The translations under genes were made by a program, and so were the position numbers. Below are positions 20,943 to 21,136 of a stretch of 21,136 bases of DNA, piece after piece. The notes beneath the pieces are model-generated. The model was not told where the DNA came from. It did not search any database and saw nothing but the letters and a program-made list of their open reading frames with translations. Each line of letters opens with the position of its first letter. Position 1 is the first letter of the stretch. Source of the DNA: Gammaproteobacteria bacterium (GTDB lineage Bacteria > Pseudomonadota > Gammaproteobacteria > Thiomicrospirales > Thiomicrospiraceae); assembly GCA_013153955.1 (NCBI GenBank), contig JAADDM010000193.1, positions 1-21,136 on the forward strand, written 5' to 3'.

Positions 20943-21136
20943 ATGTTTCAAAAAATCGGTATTTTCGGAAAATACAACGGTATTCAGTCTTGGGAGACCA
21001 TTGATAAACTGGTGCAACATTTGCAAGCCAAGTCCAAGACAATCTACCTAGATTCCGCCTCTTGTAAAGACTTTCCGCATGAGCAGTATGATTTAGAAAT
21101 CATAGACCGAGACCAATTAGCAGACCATATTGAGGT
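20943..21136 (+). CDS. nadK: NAD kinase, N-terminal part (cut by window edge)
   Basis: Sixty-four complete codons of a rightward gene are present before the window ends. The start MFQKIGIFGKYNG, followed by a helix (WETIDKLVQHLQ) and a strand (KTIYLDSAS), is the N-terminal Rossmann-like opening of NAD kinase, which phosphorylates NAD to NADP. The diagnostic GGDG motif would lie beyond the window, so the call also rests on position: nadK is divergent from or next to hrcA/grpE in many gammaproteobacteria. GAGA lies about 8 nt before the ATG. The upstream region is shared with the hrcA promoter and CIRCE. Confidence 0.85.
   Translation, partial: MFQKIGIFGKYNGIQSWETIDKLVQHLQAKSKTIYLDSASCKDFPHEQYDLEIIDRDQLADHIE

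Overview
The window reads as chromosomal DNA of a gammaproteobacterium. The left-pointing gene order hrcA-grpE-dnaK-dnaJ-dapB ... carA-carB-greA, with nadK divergent from hrcA, is the gammaproteobacterial arrangement known from Pseudomonas and relatives. Having HrcA/CIRCE together with sigma32-type promoters and a moderately AT-rich base composition suggests a sulfur-oxidiser-like lineage (Thiomicrospira, Hydrogenovibrio or Thiomicrorhabdus group). That placement is inference from gene order and protein similarity by eye, not a search result.

Layout, left to right. 1-3302: a small thioredoxin-like protein (-), a small secreted His-rich protein (+), then a compact left-pointing operon of a ferritin-like DUF455 protein, a SAM methyltransferase and a Mak-type ROK fructokinase. 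3444-3925: a short secreted protein of unknown function with its own promoter and a strong terminator. 3994-9712: a DUF4149 membrane protein, greA, carB and carA. carA is preceded by a good sigma70 promoter and a structured leader of about 180 nt that ends in an intrinsic terminator, so carAB looks attenuated. 9772-14404: a block of mixed orientation that splits the usual dapB-carA junction. It holds an NlpC/P60 lipoprotein, a DsbA-family CSWC protein, a lipoprotein MsrA-thioredoxin-MsrB fusion, a small Ig-like lipoprotein and a 31% lysine protein. Two near-identical palindromes sit beside its first two genes. 14620-20906: dapB, dnaJ, dnaK, grpE and hrcA. 20943-21136: the start of nadK (+), cut by the window edge.

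How the parts work together. HrcA, GrpE, DnaK and DnaJ form the Hsp70 system and its repressor. hrcA carries a CIRCE operator directly behind its -10 box, while grpE and dnaK each have their own sigma32-like promoter, so heat-shock control looks divided between two mechanisms. CarA and CarB make carbamoyl phosphate for pyrimidines and arginine, DapB serves lysine and peptidoglycan synthesis, and GreA rescues stalled RNA polymerase. The inserted block has an envelope and thiol-redox flavour: a murein hydrolase, methionine sulfoxide repair and disulfide chemistry.

I found no mobile element, CRISPR array, tRNA or rRNA. No clearly new multi-gene system is evident. The items most worth a second look are the carA leader, the MsrA-Trx-MsrB fusion with its single-cysteine MsrB, the paired palindromes and the split heat-shock control. 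Several starts were moved from the longest open frame to a site with a better ribosome binding site or family fit (DUF4149, carA, fructokinase, DsbA-like, grpE, hrcA).
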